DNA of 64,000 bases from Chryseobacterium senegalense (GCA_001403755.1 CYUH01000015.1:1342589-1406588), one strand, 5' to 3'; shown: positions 18,616 to 27,557, numbered from the stretch's first letter. Made by a program: numbers and translations. The notes: a model not told the origin generated them from the letters alone.

Positions 18616-19989
18616 ATGCCGCCTATCATTGTTTACCTAAGACAAAGTTTAAAAAAATCATTTGATAATCTCCACAACGAAAAACTGAAACACAACTTGT
18701 TGCAGGCAATTCCGTTTTGGATCGCATCTTTGATCACGGGAGTGTGTGCCGTTTTTTATGCTAAAATATTCACTTGGGGCGAACAACTCATGAACCTTAT
18801 TTTCGATTGGAATCCGTTGACGATCTTCATCATCGCACCCGTAGGTTTTGTAGTGTCTTGGTGGCTGGTAAAAGAATTCGCTCCTTATTCAAAAGGAAGC
18901 GGAATTCCGCAGGTAATGGCGGCGGTCGAGCTTGCAAACCCGAAGGAACACACCAAAATCCGTCATCTTTTAAGTTTGAAAATCATTGTTTTAAAAATTT
19001 TATCAAGTTTGGCACTGGTAATTGGTGGTGGTGCGGTAGGGCGTGAAGGTCCAACCATTCAAATTGCGGGATCAGTTTTCCGGAAAGTGAACGAATATCT
19101 CCCCGATTGGTGGCCAAAAATTTCGAAGAAAAACATGATTATGACCGGTGCAGCGGCAGGTTTATCCGCAGCTTTCAACACTCCCTTGGGCGGAATTGTG
19201 TTCGCAGTGGAAGAACTTGCAAAAACGCACATCAACTATTTTAAAACAGCACTTTTCACGGCGGTAATTATTGCAGGTTTAATGGCACAAACTTTAGCAG
19301 GTTGTTACCTCTATCTTGGATACCCGAAAACCTCAGATGTAAGTCTTACCATTATGTTTCCTGTGATGTTAGTGTCCGGAATTTCAGGAATTTTTGCCAG
19401 CCAACTTTCAGTTTTGATGTTGAAAATTAGTGCTTGGAAAAAAAGACTTAGAACCAATACTGCAAATATTATTTTTCTTGTAATTTCAGCATTAATCATT
19501 GCATCACTCGCCTATTTTGTGAACCGCGAAATATTAGGCTCCGGAAAAGAAATTATGGAAAGAACGCTTTTCAGCGACAACAAGCATGAAGACTGGTACG
19601 TCCCAATTTTTCGCATGATTGGTCCGGCGCTTTCGTTTACATCTGGCGGTGCCGGCGGAATTTTCGCGCCTGCTCTTTCCGCTGGAGCCAGTATCGGCTC
19701 TGTAATTTCGGGATGGATTCACTTATCACCAAACGAAACCAATGTCGTAATTCTTGCCGGGATGGTCGCCTTTTTGACAGGAATTACTCGCGCTCCATTT
19801 ACCTCAGCCATTATCGTTCTTGAGATGACCGACCGGCATTCTTTAATATTTCATTTAATGCTTGCTGGAATGGTGTCTTCACTCATCTCGTTAATGGTCA
19901 GCAGAAAATCTCTTTACGACTCACTGAAGATTTCTTATTTGGAAGAAATCCGCAATAACGAGGAACTCAATAAAAAATCCGATAAATAA
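18616..19989 (+). CDS. ClC-family chloride channel or H+/Cl- exchanger
   Basis: Inner-membrane anion transporter of the ClC fold, 457 residues, with about ten hydrophobic segments. The three filter motifs are present: GSGIPQV, GREGPTIQIAG (with the gating Glu) and GGAGGIFAPALSAGASIG. No C-terminal CBS domains. Whether it is a channel or a 2:1 exchanger cannot be decided from the motifs quoted. It is monocistronic between the rplI terminator and its own terminator, which overlaps its stop codon. Confidence 0.93.
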   Translation: MPPIIVYLRQSLKKSFDNLHNEKLKHNLLQAIPFWIASLITGVCAVFYAKIFTWGEQLMNLIFDWNPLTIFIIAPVGFVVSWWLVKEFAPYSKGSGIPQVMAAVELANPKEHTKIRHLLSLKIIVLKILSSLALVIGGGAVGREGPTIQIAGSVFRKVNEYLPDWWPKISKKNMIMTGAAAGLSAAFNTPLGGIVFAVEELAKTHINYFKTALFTAVIIAGLMAQTLAGCYLYLGYPKTSDVSLTIMFPVMLVSGISGIFASQLSVLMLKISAWKKRLRTNTANIIFLVISALIIASLAYFVNREILGSGKEIMERTLFSDNKHEDWYVPIFRMIGPALSFTSGGAGGIFAPALSAGASIGSVISGWIHLSPNETNVVILAGMVAFLTGITRAPFTSAIIVLEMTDRHSLIFHLMLAGMVSSLISLMVSRKSLYDSLKISYLEEIRNNEELNKKSDK

Positions 19990-20005
19990 TTTTACCGGAT
20001 TTTTT
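19972..20005 (+). terminator. Terminator overlapping the end of the ClC gene
   Basis: AAAAAATCCG (19972-19981) pairs with CGGATTTTTT (19996-20005). The 5' arm is coding sequence of the last ClC codons. Confidence 0.78.
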
Positions 20006-20020
20006 GTTAATTATTTTGAA

Positions 20021-21541
20021 TTAATAAGTCGTTGATTTCTGTTTTACATTTCCTAAAATATCCGGGAAATAGACGTCCGAAAGATGCTCAAATTCATCAC
20101 CTCTCATAAACATGGAAGCATCAACCTGATCATAAGAATCTTTTCCGGCTGCGGCAATCAGTTCGTTGCAAGTATGCAAAGTATTTTTGTGGAAATGATA
20201 AACTCTTTCGCTTTTATCAGTTACATCCAGTCCTTTGATGAGCATTTTATCCTGTGTAGCAACTCCAGTCGGACAATTATTGGTATTACATCTTAATGCC
20301 TGAATACAGCCCAACGCAAACATAAATCCTCTCGCGTTATTGCATATATCGGCACCCATCGCTACGGCACGAAGAATATCTAAACTTGTCAACACTTTTC
20401 CACTTGCGATCACACGAAGTTTGTTACGTAGATTAAAGTTGTTCAAAGTTCTATTTACAAAAATTAAAGCTGGTTCCAAAGGCATCCCTACTCCATCGGA
20501 AAATTCTGGAGGAGCAGCTCCCGTTCCTCCTTCCGCTCCATCTATGGTGATGAAATCTGGGTAAATTTTAAGGACATTCATTTGAACACAAATGTCTTCA
20601 AATTCTTTGGTATCACCGATACATAGCTTGAATCCTACCGGTTTTCCGCCTGATAATTCTCTTAATTCCTGAACAAATTTCAGCAATCCTGCAGCATCTG
20701 AAAACGCGGAGTGCGATGGTGGAGAAATAATCGTCATTCCTGGTATTACGTGGCGAATTGCAGCAATCTCCGGAGTGTTTTTTGATCCTGGTAATACTCC
20801 ACCATGACCTGGTTTAGCTCCTTGGGAAATTTTAATTTCAATCATTTTCACATTCGGGATGGTAGCATTTTTCTTGAAAATTTCCGGTGAAAACCTTCCT
20901 TCGTCGTCCCGACAACCGAAGTATCCGGTTCCGATTTGCCAGCAAAGATCGCCTCCTTCCAGGTGGTAAGGTGAAATTCCTCCTTCGCCTGTGTTATGGT
21001 AAAACCCTCCTTTTTTAGCGCCACGATTTAATGAGATTTGCGCGCGATCACTTAGCGATCCGAAACTCATCGCAGAAATATTGAATAAAGAAGCGTGATA
21101 TTTTTGAGTACATTGTTCGCCTCCAACCCATACTCTCGGCAATTCTTCTTTGGGTGATTTGGCATAGATAGAATGTTTAATTCCTTCATATTTCCTCTGG
21201 TTTACTTCCAACTGAGTACCAAATGGAACAGTATCGCTAATGTTTTTTGCACGTCTGTACACTGCGGAACGCTGATTTCTTGGGAAAGGCTTTCCATCGG
21301 TTTCTCTTTCGATGAAATACTGTTGCATTTCCGGGGAAATTCCCTCAAAAAAATACCGAAAATACCCAATTACAGGGAAATTTCTGAGAATTGCATGCTT
21401 TGTTTGAAAACAATTATAAATTCCTACTGCGTAAATGCAGGTTAGTAAAATCGGAATCCAATAATGCGCTTTGATGAGCAATGCCGTTGCCCACACCAAA
21501 ACAAGAATTATAATTCCCCAGTTAATGAATTTGTCTCTCAT
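20021..21541 (-). CDS. FMN-binding glutamate-synthase-family protein (stand-alone GltB-like domain)
   Basis: 506 residues: two hydrophobic N-terminal segments (about 8-24 and 28-44), then the central GltB-type FMN/3Fe-4S barrel. Visible motifs: FNISAMSFGSLSD, YHNTGEGGISPYH, QGAKPGHGGVLPG, TIDGAEGGTGAAP, and the cluster-binding stretch GCIQALRCNTNNCPTGVATQ. It lacks the glutaminase and C-terminal domains of glutamate synthase, so it is unlikely to be an ordinary GOGAT; such proteins are widespread but their reaction is unclear. The predicted membrane anchor suggests a membrane-associated oxidoreductase. A TAAATTTG box lies at 21570-21577 on its strand. Confidence 0.85.
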   Translation of the reverse strand: MRDKFINWGIIILVLVWATALLIKAHYWIPILLTCIYAVGIYNCFQTKHAILRNFPVIGYFRYFFEGISPEMQQYFIERETDGKPFPRNQRSAVYRRAKNISDTVPFGTQLEVNQRKYEGIKHSIYAKSPKEELPRVWVGGEQCTQKYHASLFNISAMSFGSLSDRAQISLNRGAKKGGFYHNTGEGGISPYHLEGGDLCWQIGTGYFGCRDDEGRFSPEIFKKNATIPNVKMIEIKISQGAKPGHGGVLPGSKNTPEIAAIRHVIPGMTIISPPSHSAFSDAAGLLKFVQELRELSGGKPVGFKLCIGDTKEFEDICVQMNVLKIYPDFITIDGAEGGTGAAPPEFSDGVGMPLEPALIFVNRTLNNFNLRNKLRVIASGKVLTSLDILRAVAMGADICNNARGFMFALGCIQALRCNTNNCPTGVATQDKMLIKGLDVTDKSERVYHFHKNTLHTCNELIAAAGKDSYDQVDASMFMRGDEFEHLSDVYFPDILGNVKQKSTTY

Positions 21542-21707
21542 TACATTATATAAATTAAAGATTGACTCCCAAATTTAGGAATAATAAACCAACAAAAAAA
21601 GCCGTTTTCAAAAATCTGAAAGCGACTGATTTTTAAGCAACTGTCTTGATTCATGTAGAATTAATCAGTACACAATGTTTATATTTAACTCGTTAAGTAG
21701 TTATAAT

Positions 21708-21723
21708 ACTCGTAGTGCATTAT
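21708..21723 (+). repeat. IS982 left terminal inverted repeat
   Basis: ACTCGTAGTGCATTAT, overlapping the end of the transposase gene; mirrored at 22667-22682 with one mismatch. Confidence 0.85.
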
Positions 21724-22604
21724 TAAATTAATTCAATTTTAAATCTATTCATTTTTCTATTGAAAACAAAAACATTTACAAACTGAATGAAAGTTAATGC
21801 TGTTATTTTGCTCAATACCCTTGTTTTAAAACTGTTAAAAGATTTTGCGTAATTGTTTCTGATTTTAAATTGGTCGCAAAGTTGAGAGAATAAAGTCTCA
21901 ATTCTTTTTCTGGATTTTCTGAAAATATATTTTTGTTTTTTATAATTTTTTTGGTTGTTTCTCATGGGTGTATTCAGTTTTATATCCGCATAATTGAACA
22001 AATCTGTTTGCACTTGGGTGGATAAATAACCCCTGTCTCCAATCAACGTACAATTGTTCATTTGATGCTTGATATCTTGCAAAAAATGAATATCATGAAT
22101 GCTTGCTGTAGAAATATCAAAACTTTGGAAAACTCCGGAAACAGAACAAACTGCATGTAATTGGTAACCATAATAATAACTCGATTGAGAAGCGCAATAA
22201 CCTTTGCTGGGAAACGAAAATTCATTTTCCTTACAAATTTTAGAGCGCTTTGCTCTTGCGTTTTTACAGATTTCTAAAGGCATCGAATCTACAATAAAAT
22301 TGGTTTCCATCTCATTAAATTTAGCAACCATAAGTTTTCTAATATTTTCCGAGTGTAAGAAAAGCTTTCTTTTTCTGCGATTAAACACACTTCTCTCAAT
22401 CATTCCCTTTAGTTTTGAATTAGAGAGGTATCTAAACAACTGATATTCTGAATCTATCGATAAATATTCTGCAGAAATATTTATTGCAATGAGTTCTAAA
22501 TCAGATGATTTTCGTTTAATTGGTTTGAAATAAAAATTTTCTTTGATGGTTAATTTTCTTAATTCCTTTAAAATAAAATCGTAAATTGCATCTAGGTTAT
22601 TCAT
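21723..22604 (-). CDS. IS982-family transposase
   Basis: DDE transposase of 293 residues, full family length and uninterrupted. Candidate catalytic residues: Asp in FIVDSMPLEICK (near 104), Asp in TLIGDRGYLS (near 192) and Glu in SRKRIETLFSQL (near 236); RKRIETLFS is the classic Y/R-x-x-E region of the family. The SKGYCASQSSYYYGYQLHAV stretch is also typical. No frameshift or internal stop, so the element may be active. Confidence 0.92.
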   Translation of the reverse strand: MNNLDAIYDFILKELRKLTIKENFYFKPIKRKSSDLELIAINISAEYLSIDSEYQLFRYLSNSKLKGMIERSVFNRRKRKLFLHSENIRKLMVAKFNEMETNFIVDSMPLEICKNARAKRSKICKENEFSFPSKGYCASQSSYYYGYQLHAVCSVSGVFQSFDISTASIHDIHFLQDIKHQMNNCTLIGDRGYLSTQVQTDLFNYADIKLNTPMRNNQKNYKKQKYIFRKSRKRIETLFSQLCDQFKIRNNYAKSFNSFKTRVLSKITALTFIQFVNVFVFNRKMNRFKIELI

Positions 22605-22666
22605 AATGTATTAGATTGGTAGTCAATACAATATACGAAATTTTCGTATTATGAGTAACCTTTTTT

Positions 22667-22682
22667 ATAATGCACTACGCGT
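22667..22682 (-). repeat. IS982 right terminal inverted repeat
   Basis: Plus strand ATAATGCACTACGCGT, the complement of the left repeat with one difference. Confidence 0.85.
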
Positions 22683-22730
22683 TTATATAGTAAATTAGCT
22701 TTTAAAATAGATGATTATTTGGCTTAATTT

Positions 22731-22762
22731 TTGAAAAATAATAGCTCACATTATTAAATTTG
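22731..22762 (+). promoter_or_regulatory. Promoter of the DUF4197 gene
   Basis: TTG (22731-22733), 21 bases, TAAATTTG (22755-22762). The ATG follows after only four bases, which would make the mRNA leaderless. Confidence 0.65.
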
Positions 22763-22766
22763 CCTC

Positions 22767-23447
22767 ATGAAAACAAATACAATATTCGTAGCCACCATGG
22801 CCTTCGCTACCTTGGGAACCACTACACAATCTTGTGTAGCATTGGCGACTTCTAGCGTTGGGCTTGCAGTGCTCAAACAAATACTTCTTGGCGGAATTAC
22901 CAAAGGGCTCAACATTTTCAGTGACAAAAACAGCTTTCTAGCCAATCAATTAATCGAAGCAGCGATGCCACAAAACCTTAAGGATTTGAACAGTACATTA
23001 CAGAAATTAGGTTTAAACAGTTTGGTTCAGAAAGAAAAAGAATACATCGCTCAGGCAGCAGCGTTTACCGTGGATGTTTCTCGTCCGATTCTTACCAATG
23101 CAGTAAACAATCTGACTGCAGAAGATGCGGCGCGTATCATACAAGGTGGTAGCGGAACTGCAACCCAAATCTTAAAAGAAAGAACATCCGAACAATTAAT
23201 GGCGGCAATTGCCCCAAAAGTTGATGCAAAGCTCAATGAATTCGGTTTGGTGAGCACATTAGACAAAGCTTTAGCCGGATCCAATCTTCTAGGAACACTT
23301 ATGGGCGGACAAAGTTCCAGCGCATTAACCGGAGGAATCAGCAATTTCGCTTCTCAGCAAATGGTAAACGGACTTTTCAATATTATTCAAAGTCATGAGC
23401 AGCAAAATGCTTCCACCATCATGAATTCTTTGAATAGCATGAAGTAA
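22767..23447 (+). CDS. DUF4197 family exported protein
   Basis: 226 residues. N terminus MKTNTIFVATMAFATLGTTTQSCVAL has a hydrophobic stretch ending in TQSC, so it could be a lipoprotein with Cys23, though the lipobox is weak. The body is helical and Ala/Leu-rich: KEYIAQAAAFTVDVSRPIL, LTAEDAARIIQGGSGTATQILKERTSEQL is the DUF4197 core (the GG..ATQ.L...T region). No function is known for the family. It is followed by the DUF493 gene in the same orientation. Confidence 0.82.
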   Translation: MKTNTIFVATMAFATLGTTTQSCVALATSSVGLAVLKQILLGGITKGLNIFSDKNSFLANQLIEAAMPQNLKDLNSTLQKLGLNSLVQKEKEYIAQAAAFTVDVSRPILTNAVNNLTAEDAARIIQGGSGTATQILKERTSEQLMAAIAPKVDAKLNEFGLVSTLDKALAGSNLLGTLMGGQSSSALTGGISNFASQQMVNGLFNIIQSHEQQNASTIMNSLNSMK

Positions 23448-23521
23448 TACAAAAAATATCTTTAACTTTGAGTTTCCAGTTAATTCCGGAAACTTTTTTT
23501 ACAATTTTTAATACTTGCCAC

Positions 23522-23830
23522 ATGATAAATATAGTAGATGATCAAGCCAATGTAAACCCTGATGATTTCTATGCATCTTTAAAAGAAAAACTGGAAGCAA
23601 CCCACGATTTTCCGGAAGATTATCTCTTCAAATTCATTGTAACCAATGACGAATTGAAACATACCGAAATTTACAGAGTTTTCGATGAAGTAAAATTCAC
23701 CCTCACCACGAAGGACAGCAAGAACGGGAAATACACCTCTCTCAGCATTAATGCATTTGTTCTCGATGCCGACCAAGTCATCAAAATCTACAAGGAAGTA
23801 GGAAAAATCTCTGGCGTTATGATGCTTTAA
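23522..23830 (+). CDS. DUF493 family protein (YbeD-like)
   Basis: Small cytosolic protein, 102 residues from MINIVDDQANVNPDDFYASLKEKL. FPEDYLFKFIVTND and SKNGKYTSLSINAFVLDADQVIKIYKEVGKISGVMML fit the ferredoxin-like DUF493/YbeD fold; in E. coli ybeD lies next to lipB but its function is unsettled. The ORF is open 18 codons further upstream, but those residues are not family-like. TAACTTTG at 23463-23470 is a possible -7 box. Next is a pseudogene starting 19 bases after the stop. Confidence 0.85.
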   Translation: MINIVDDQANVNPDDFYASLKEKLEATHDFPEDYLFKFIVTNDELKHTEIYRVFDEVKFTLTTKDSKNGKYTSLSINAFVLDADQVIKIYKEVGKISGVMML

Positions 23831-23849
23831 AAAAAACTTAATCGCAAAA

Positions 23850-24573
23850 ATGAATGTCTTAATCACTGGCGCAAGCGGATTTATAGGACAATCTTTAGTA
23901 AAAAAACTCAGAGAAGCACCATTTTCGGATTCTAGCAAGACGAAATCCCACTCAAGAAAACGAATTTTCAATGGAATCCAAATGAATTTCATTAAAGAAA
24001 ATCCATTTAAAAATCTCGATGCGATTATCTATCTCGTCGGAGCAAACATTGGCAAAAGATGAACGAAAAAGTATCAAAAGGAACATTTTGAAAGTCGCAT
24101 CAACACAGCCCTTTTACTAAAGAATTATTGCTAGATAAACAAAAATTATTTAAAAGCATTTATTTCTGCGTCTGGGTTTAATTGCTACGGAACTTTCACT
24201 TCCGATAAAATTCTGTAGGAGGAATCGTGAATTACACAAAATGTATTTCCGGCAAAATTAGGTTTTGGAAAACAATGGATAATTGGATTCATCTAGAGGA
24301 TTTAGTAAACTTGTATATCTTCGCCCTTGAAAAACCAACTATAAATGGCAACTACAATGCGGTTGCAGACGATATCCCAACAAACGAAAAACTCATGAAA
24401 ATTTTGGCTAGAATGTTATGCAAGTTTTTCCCGCCTTTTTTATCAAATTGCTATTAAGTGAAATGAGCATCATCCTTCTACACGGCAGCCGCGTTTCCAA
24501 CAAAAAAATCAAATCCGCGGGATTTGATTTTCAATATGGTCCACTTCAAAAAACGTTTAAGAATTTAATTTAG
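23850..24573 (+). pseudogene. Decayed TIGR01777-family NAD(P)-dependent epimerase/oxidoreductase
   Basis: Remnants of one gene in all three forward frames. Frame of 23850: MNVLITGASGFIGQSLVKKL (Rossmann motif) to LVGANIGKR, an in-frame TGA at 24060-24062, then KKYQKEHFESRINTALLLKN, a TAG, LKAFISASGFNCYG and more stops. Second frame near 24280: WIHLEDLVNLYIFALEKP, YNAVADDIPTNEKLMKILA. Third frame from 24424: VFPAFFIKLLLSEMSIILL, GSRVSNKKIKSAGFDFQYG and a stop at 24571-24573, matching the C-terminal DUF1731 region. About 40-60 internal residues of the normal 300 are missing. Several independent stops, two frameshifts and a deletion mean real decay, not sequencing error. Its end overlaps convergent arsC by four bases. 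Confidence 0.88.
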
Positions 24574-24917
24574 TTTTCAATAAAAAAATTCACGTTTTCA
24601 ATGGGTCTTGCAATCATCGCGACATTTCCTTTGATTAAAATTGGGCGCTGGATTAAGGATGGATTTTCCACCAAAACCTTTATCCATTCATCATCCGATA
24701 ATTCCTGATTAGCAAATTTTTCCTTAAACAATGCTTCATTCTTGCGAATAAGTCCTTGTACGTCGGTATTCAGCTTTTTCAGCACTGTTTTTAATTCAAT
24801 TTCCGTCAAGGGATTCTCGATGAAATCGATGATTTCAAACGGGACATTATTTTCGTCCAGATGCTCTAAGATGGCTCTCGATTTGGAACAATTATTATTG
24901 TGAAGAACTTTAATCAT
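24570..24917 (-). CDS. arsC: ArsC/Spx-family arsenate reductase-like protein
   Basis: Thioredoxin-fold protein of 115 residues. The N-terminal NNNCSKSRAIL holds the single catalytic Cys10 as in glutaredoxin-coupled ArsC; the conserved LIQRPILIKGN with the RP dipeptide and the basic residues completes the family signature. Reduction of arsenate to arsenite is the known activity, but no arsenite pump or ArsR-type regulator is nearby, so the physiological substrate is open; Spx-like or YffB-like roles are alternatives. Transcribed behind the deoxynucleoside kinase. Confidence 0.82.
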   Translation of the reverse strand: MIKVLHNNNCSKSRAILEHLDENNVPFEIIDFIENPLTEIELKTVLKKLNTDVQGLIRKNEALFKEKFANQELSDDEWIKVLVENPSLIQRPILIKGNVAMIARPIENVNFFIEN

Positions 24918-24989
24918 AATTTTATAGTCTTTTAAGGTTAAATTTATTCTGCAAAACGTTCTTCATTAAAAGTTAACCTTAATTTTCAA

Positions 24990-25604
24990 CTAAAACAAAC
25001 CATGCAGTTCTGTTTCAATTCTTTCGAGAATATAGCCAAAATCTTCTGGCCTTTCTACGAAATCTAAATCGTCAACTTCTATAATCAATAGTTTTCCTTC
25101 TTTGTAGCCCGAGATCCATTTCTCGTATTTTTGGTTGAGTTTAGAAAGATATTCTATGGAAATTGTAGCTTCGTAATCGCGGCCACGCTTATAAATTTTC
25201 TTTACCAAATTAGGTACGTCGGACTTCAGGTAAATGAGCAAATCTGGTGCCGAAACAAAACTTTTCATCAACTCAAAAACCGCAGAATAATTTTTGAAAT
25301 CGCGTTCTGTCAGAAGATTCATATCGTTAAGGTTCTCTGCAAAAATGTGTGCGTCTTCATAAATGGTACGATCCTGAATAATGTTTTTTCCACTTTCGCG
25401 AATTTCTTTCACCTGTCGGAAACGGCTTCCAAGAAAATAAATCTGCAACGCAAAGCTCCATTTGCTCATATCCGCATAGAAATCTTCCAAATAAGGATTA
25501 TGATCTACATCTTCAAACTGAGCGTCCCATCCGTAATGTTTTGACAACATGGTAGTTAAAGTAGTTTTTCCCGCGCCAATATTTCCTGTAACCGCAATAT
25601 GCAT
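24990..25604 (-). CDS. Deoxynucleoside kinase (dGK/dCK-type)
   Basis: Phosphorylates a deoxynucleoside in nucleotide salvage. 204 residues with the P-loop GNIGAGKTT (7-15), the substrate-binding FEDVDHNPYLEDFY, QDRTIYEDAHIFAENL (the DRS/DRT motif with the catalytic Glu in the preceding region) and the LID-type KKIYKRGRDYE. The family includes dAdo/dGuo kinases of Gram-positives; specificity cannot be assigned here. Separated from the next gene by 72 bases. Confidence 0.9.
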   Translation of the reverse strand: MHIAVTGNIGAGKTTLTTMLSKHYGWDAQFEDVDHNPYLEDFYADMSKWSFALQIYFLGSRFRQVKEIRESGKNIIQDRTIYEDAHIFAENLNDMNLLTERDFKNYSAVFELMKSFVSAPDLLIYLKSDVPNLVKKIYKRGRDYEATISIEYLSKLNQKYEKWISGYKEGKLLIIEVDDLDFVERPEDFGYILERIETELHGLF

Positions 25605-25664
25605 TCTAAATATTTGTTTTAAAAGTTGTATGAATAATGCCTCCCTGAAAGCTAAAAACCACGA

Positions 25665-26462
25665 TTATTTTTCGATGAAATCTGCTTTTTTTCCAGGCAT
25701 CTTTTGGATGGGGTAAAGATAAAGTTTGTTGTGTTTGATAACAAAATAAGAAGCTGTGTTTTTATCCACAATTTGTGCATTTTCGTCCTGGAAAATGGGA
25801 TTCAATTCCTCATTTTTGAGCAATAGAATTTCTTTTTGGGCAATGATAAAGATATTCTGGTTCTCGCGGACGATTCTTCTCCCGGAAGTGACCGGAATTT
25901 CTTTCTGCTTTTTTCCATTAAAATCGTAAACGGTGAAGGTTTTTGAAGATAAAACGTACACTTTTTGTTGATCAATTAAAAAATCGACGACATTTTCAAA
26001 ATCGATATCAAAAGGATAGGCGCTGATAATTTTGTCGTCCCTAAAATTGTATTGAAGCAATCGTTTTGAACTTTCCTCGAGGAGCCAAATCTGTTGCAAA
26101 TCTTCAGCAAAAACCATTGTAATCTGCCCGAATTTTTCCCGGAAATTGATCTTCTGAATCTCATTCAAATTCTGGTCAAATAGTTTCAACTCCTGAGCAT
26201 TCTTTGAAAAAGAAGGAATACTCAAAGGATGCTGCACCGATTGAATTTTGGAAGGCAAAGTGAGCATCAACTTCCCCTTCTGTTTACCGAGCGAATCGAA
26301 TTTGGTTAAGCTAAAATCTTTGTTTTTATAAAGATAAATATTCCCGTAATCATCGGCTAACAAGTCTTTTGTATCTTTTAATTTTAAAGAATCAAAAGGG
26401 AGTTGTCGCTGCGCAGAGACCACGAAGAACGAACACAGGAAAAATATAATTAAAATTCTCAA
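25665..26462 (-). CDS. Exported protein of unknown function, probable beta-propeller
   Basis: Choosing the TTG at 26460-26462 gives (M)RILIIFFLCSFFVVSAQ, a clean signal peptide, and 265 residues; the longer frame starts at an ATG inside the terminator of the upstream gene. The mature protein has repeated strands of the form DDYGNIYLYKNKDFSLTKFDS, QQIWLLEESSKRLLQYNF, QKVYVLSSKTFTVYDFNG, QNIFIIAQKEILLLKN and NKLYLYPIQ, spaced about 40-50 residues, suggesting a propeller-like sensor or scaffold. Flavobacterial genomes carry such a gene next to dNK, but its role is unknown. Confidence 0.72.
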   Translation of the reverse strand: MRILIIFFLCSFFVVSAQRQLPFDSLKLKDTKDLLADDYGNIYLYKNKDFSLTKFDSLGKQKGKLMLTLPSKIQSVQHPLSIPSFSKNAQELKLFDQNLNEIQKINFREKFGQITMVFAEDLQQIWLLEESSKRLLQYNFRDDKIISAYPFDIDFENVVDFLIDQQKVYVLSSKTFTVYDFNGKKQKEIPVTSGRRIVRENQNIFIIAQKEILLLKNEELNPIFQDENAQIVDKNTASYFVIKHNKLYLYPIQKMPGKKADFIEK

Positions 26463-26482
26463 CGCAATGATTTCATCAAATA

Positions 26483-26513
26483 TAAAAAAATGACGTCGAA
26501 AAAACGTCATTTG
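26483..26513 (-). terminator. Terminator of the glutaminyl cyclase gene
   Basis: Minus strand CAAATGACGT and ACGTCATTTTTTT form a 9-10-bp stem with a T run at 26484-26490. It lies 22 bases past the cyclase stop and overlaps the ATG of the longest frame of the next gene. Confidence 0.85.
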
Positions 26514-26534
26514 AATAGGAATTATGTAAAGTTA

Positions 26535-27557
26535 TTATTGGATGCTTACTTCGTAAATTTTGTCCCAATATTTGCCGGTAACCAACATATTTTCACCTTT
26601 GAAGGCAATTCCGTTCAGCACGTCATCTTCGTTGGTGGTATGTTTCTGTGCAATTTCAGTGAAATCAAATTTCCCTACTACTTCCCCATTTGCAGGATTT
26701 ATTTTCAGAATTATAGGTTTTTGCCAAACATTCGCGTAGATAAATCCTTTGTGATACTCCAGTTCATTGATTTTTTCATAAGCTTCGGTATTTCCGGCTA
26801 CAGAAATATAACGGACAATCTTTGATGGATTATTGGGCTCAAGGAAATAAATATTTTTAGTCCCGTCGGAAAGAATCAGGTTTTTACCATCAAAAGTTAA
26901 TCCCCAACCTTCACCAATTAAGTTCGAGTAAGCAAATTCGCTGATCAAGCTCAAATCGCTTTTGTTGTAAATAAAGCCTTTCTTATTTTGCCAAGTAAGC
27001 TGATATACTTTGTCCCCAACGATGGTACATCCTTCCGAGAAAACATCGGCAGTTTGCGGCGTAGAAACAATCGGTGTCGTGCTTCCAAGGTTATATTTTA
27101 AAATTCTAGATTGTCCGTTTTGTCCGTCAGATTCGTAAATAGTGTTCCCTTCCAACTGAAATCCCTGAACGAAGTTTTTCGGATCATGTGGATATTCTTT
27201 TATAATGGTATAGCTTAATTTCGTCTCAGGGTTTTTGGCAAAAACATTGATGGTAGCGTCTTGCGAGAGGATTTCGCCGTTTTTCTTTTTGATGTTAAAA
27301 GTAACTGCATTATCACCTAAAGTAAAAAATTTAGGATCAACCACAAGACTTGAAGTTTCTTTGTCACCAAAACTGATGGAAATGCTTTCCGCATCATCGG
27401 TAACCTCTTTTGGAAGCGTTAATGCATCACCAAAATGATATCCTTTCGATTCCATTGAGAGGTTATATTCATTTAAAGTATTGAGGATTTCCTTGTCTTT
27501 GTTGCAGGAAACGAGTGCAGTAAAAGCCAGAACAGCAATTAGGTTTCTAATTTTCAT
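26535..27557 (-). CDS. Glutaminyl-peptide cyclotransferase, plant/bacterial beta-propeller type, lipoprotein
   Basis: Converts N-terminal Gln of exported proteins to pyroglutamate. I start at MKIRNLIAVLAFTALVSC, lipobox LVSC with Cys18; the open frame is 17 codons longer. An N-terminal domain of about 110 residues (Ig-like) precedes a five-bladed propeller: YPHDPKNFVQGFQLEGNTIYESDG, VFSEGCTIVGDKVYQLTWQN, EGWGLTFDGKNLILSDGT, INELEYHKGFIYANVWQ, DDVLNGIAFKGENMLVTGKYWDKIYEV match glutamine cyclotransferase motifs. In Bacteroidota such enzymes act in the periplasm after signal peptidase cleavage exposes Gln, as happens in many signals here ending in AQ. Confidence 0.9.
   Translation of the reverse strand: MKIRNLIAVLAFTALVSCNKDKEILNTLNEYNLSMESKGYHFGDALTLPKEVTDDAESISISFGDKETSSLVVDPKFFTLGDNAVTFNIKKKNGEILSQDATINVFAKNPETKLSYTIIKEYPHDPKNFVQGFQLEGNTIYESDGQNGQSRILKYNLGSTTPIVSTPQTADVFSEGCTIVGDKVYQLTWQNKKGFIYNKSDLSLISEFAYSNLIGEGWGLTFDGKNLILSDGTKNIYFLEPNNPSKIVRYISVAGNTEAYEKINELEYHKGFIYANVWQKPIILKINPANGEVVGKFDFTEIAQKHTTNEDDVLNGIAFKGENMLVTGKYWDKIYEVSIQ

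Larger units (their letters stand above)
21708..22682 (-). mobile_element. IS982-family insertion sequence, apparently complete
   Basis: A 975-bp element with one transposase gene and terminal inverted repeats AC(T/G)CGTAGTGCATTAT (left 21708-21723, right complement 22667-22682; 15 of 16 identical). Length and single ORF match the IS982 family, common in flavobacteria. TTATA occurs on both outer sides (21701-21705 and 22683-22687) and may be part of a target duplication, but two bases lie between the left copy and the repeat, so the duplication is uncertain. It sits between the GltB-like gene and the DUF4197 gene and spares the promoter of the latter. Confidence 0.88.

Noticed and set aside
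20021-21541. Glutamate synthase large subunit (gltB)
   Set aside because: Only the FMN/3Fe-4S barrel domain is present, preceded by membrane segments; no glutaminase domain or gltD partner.
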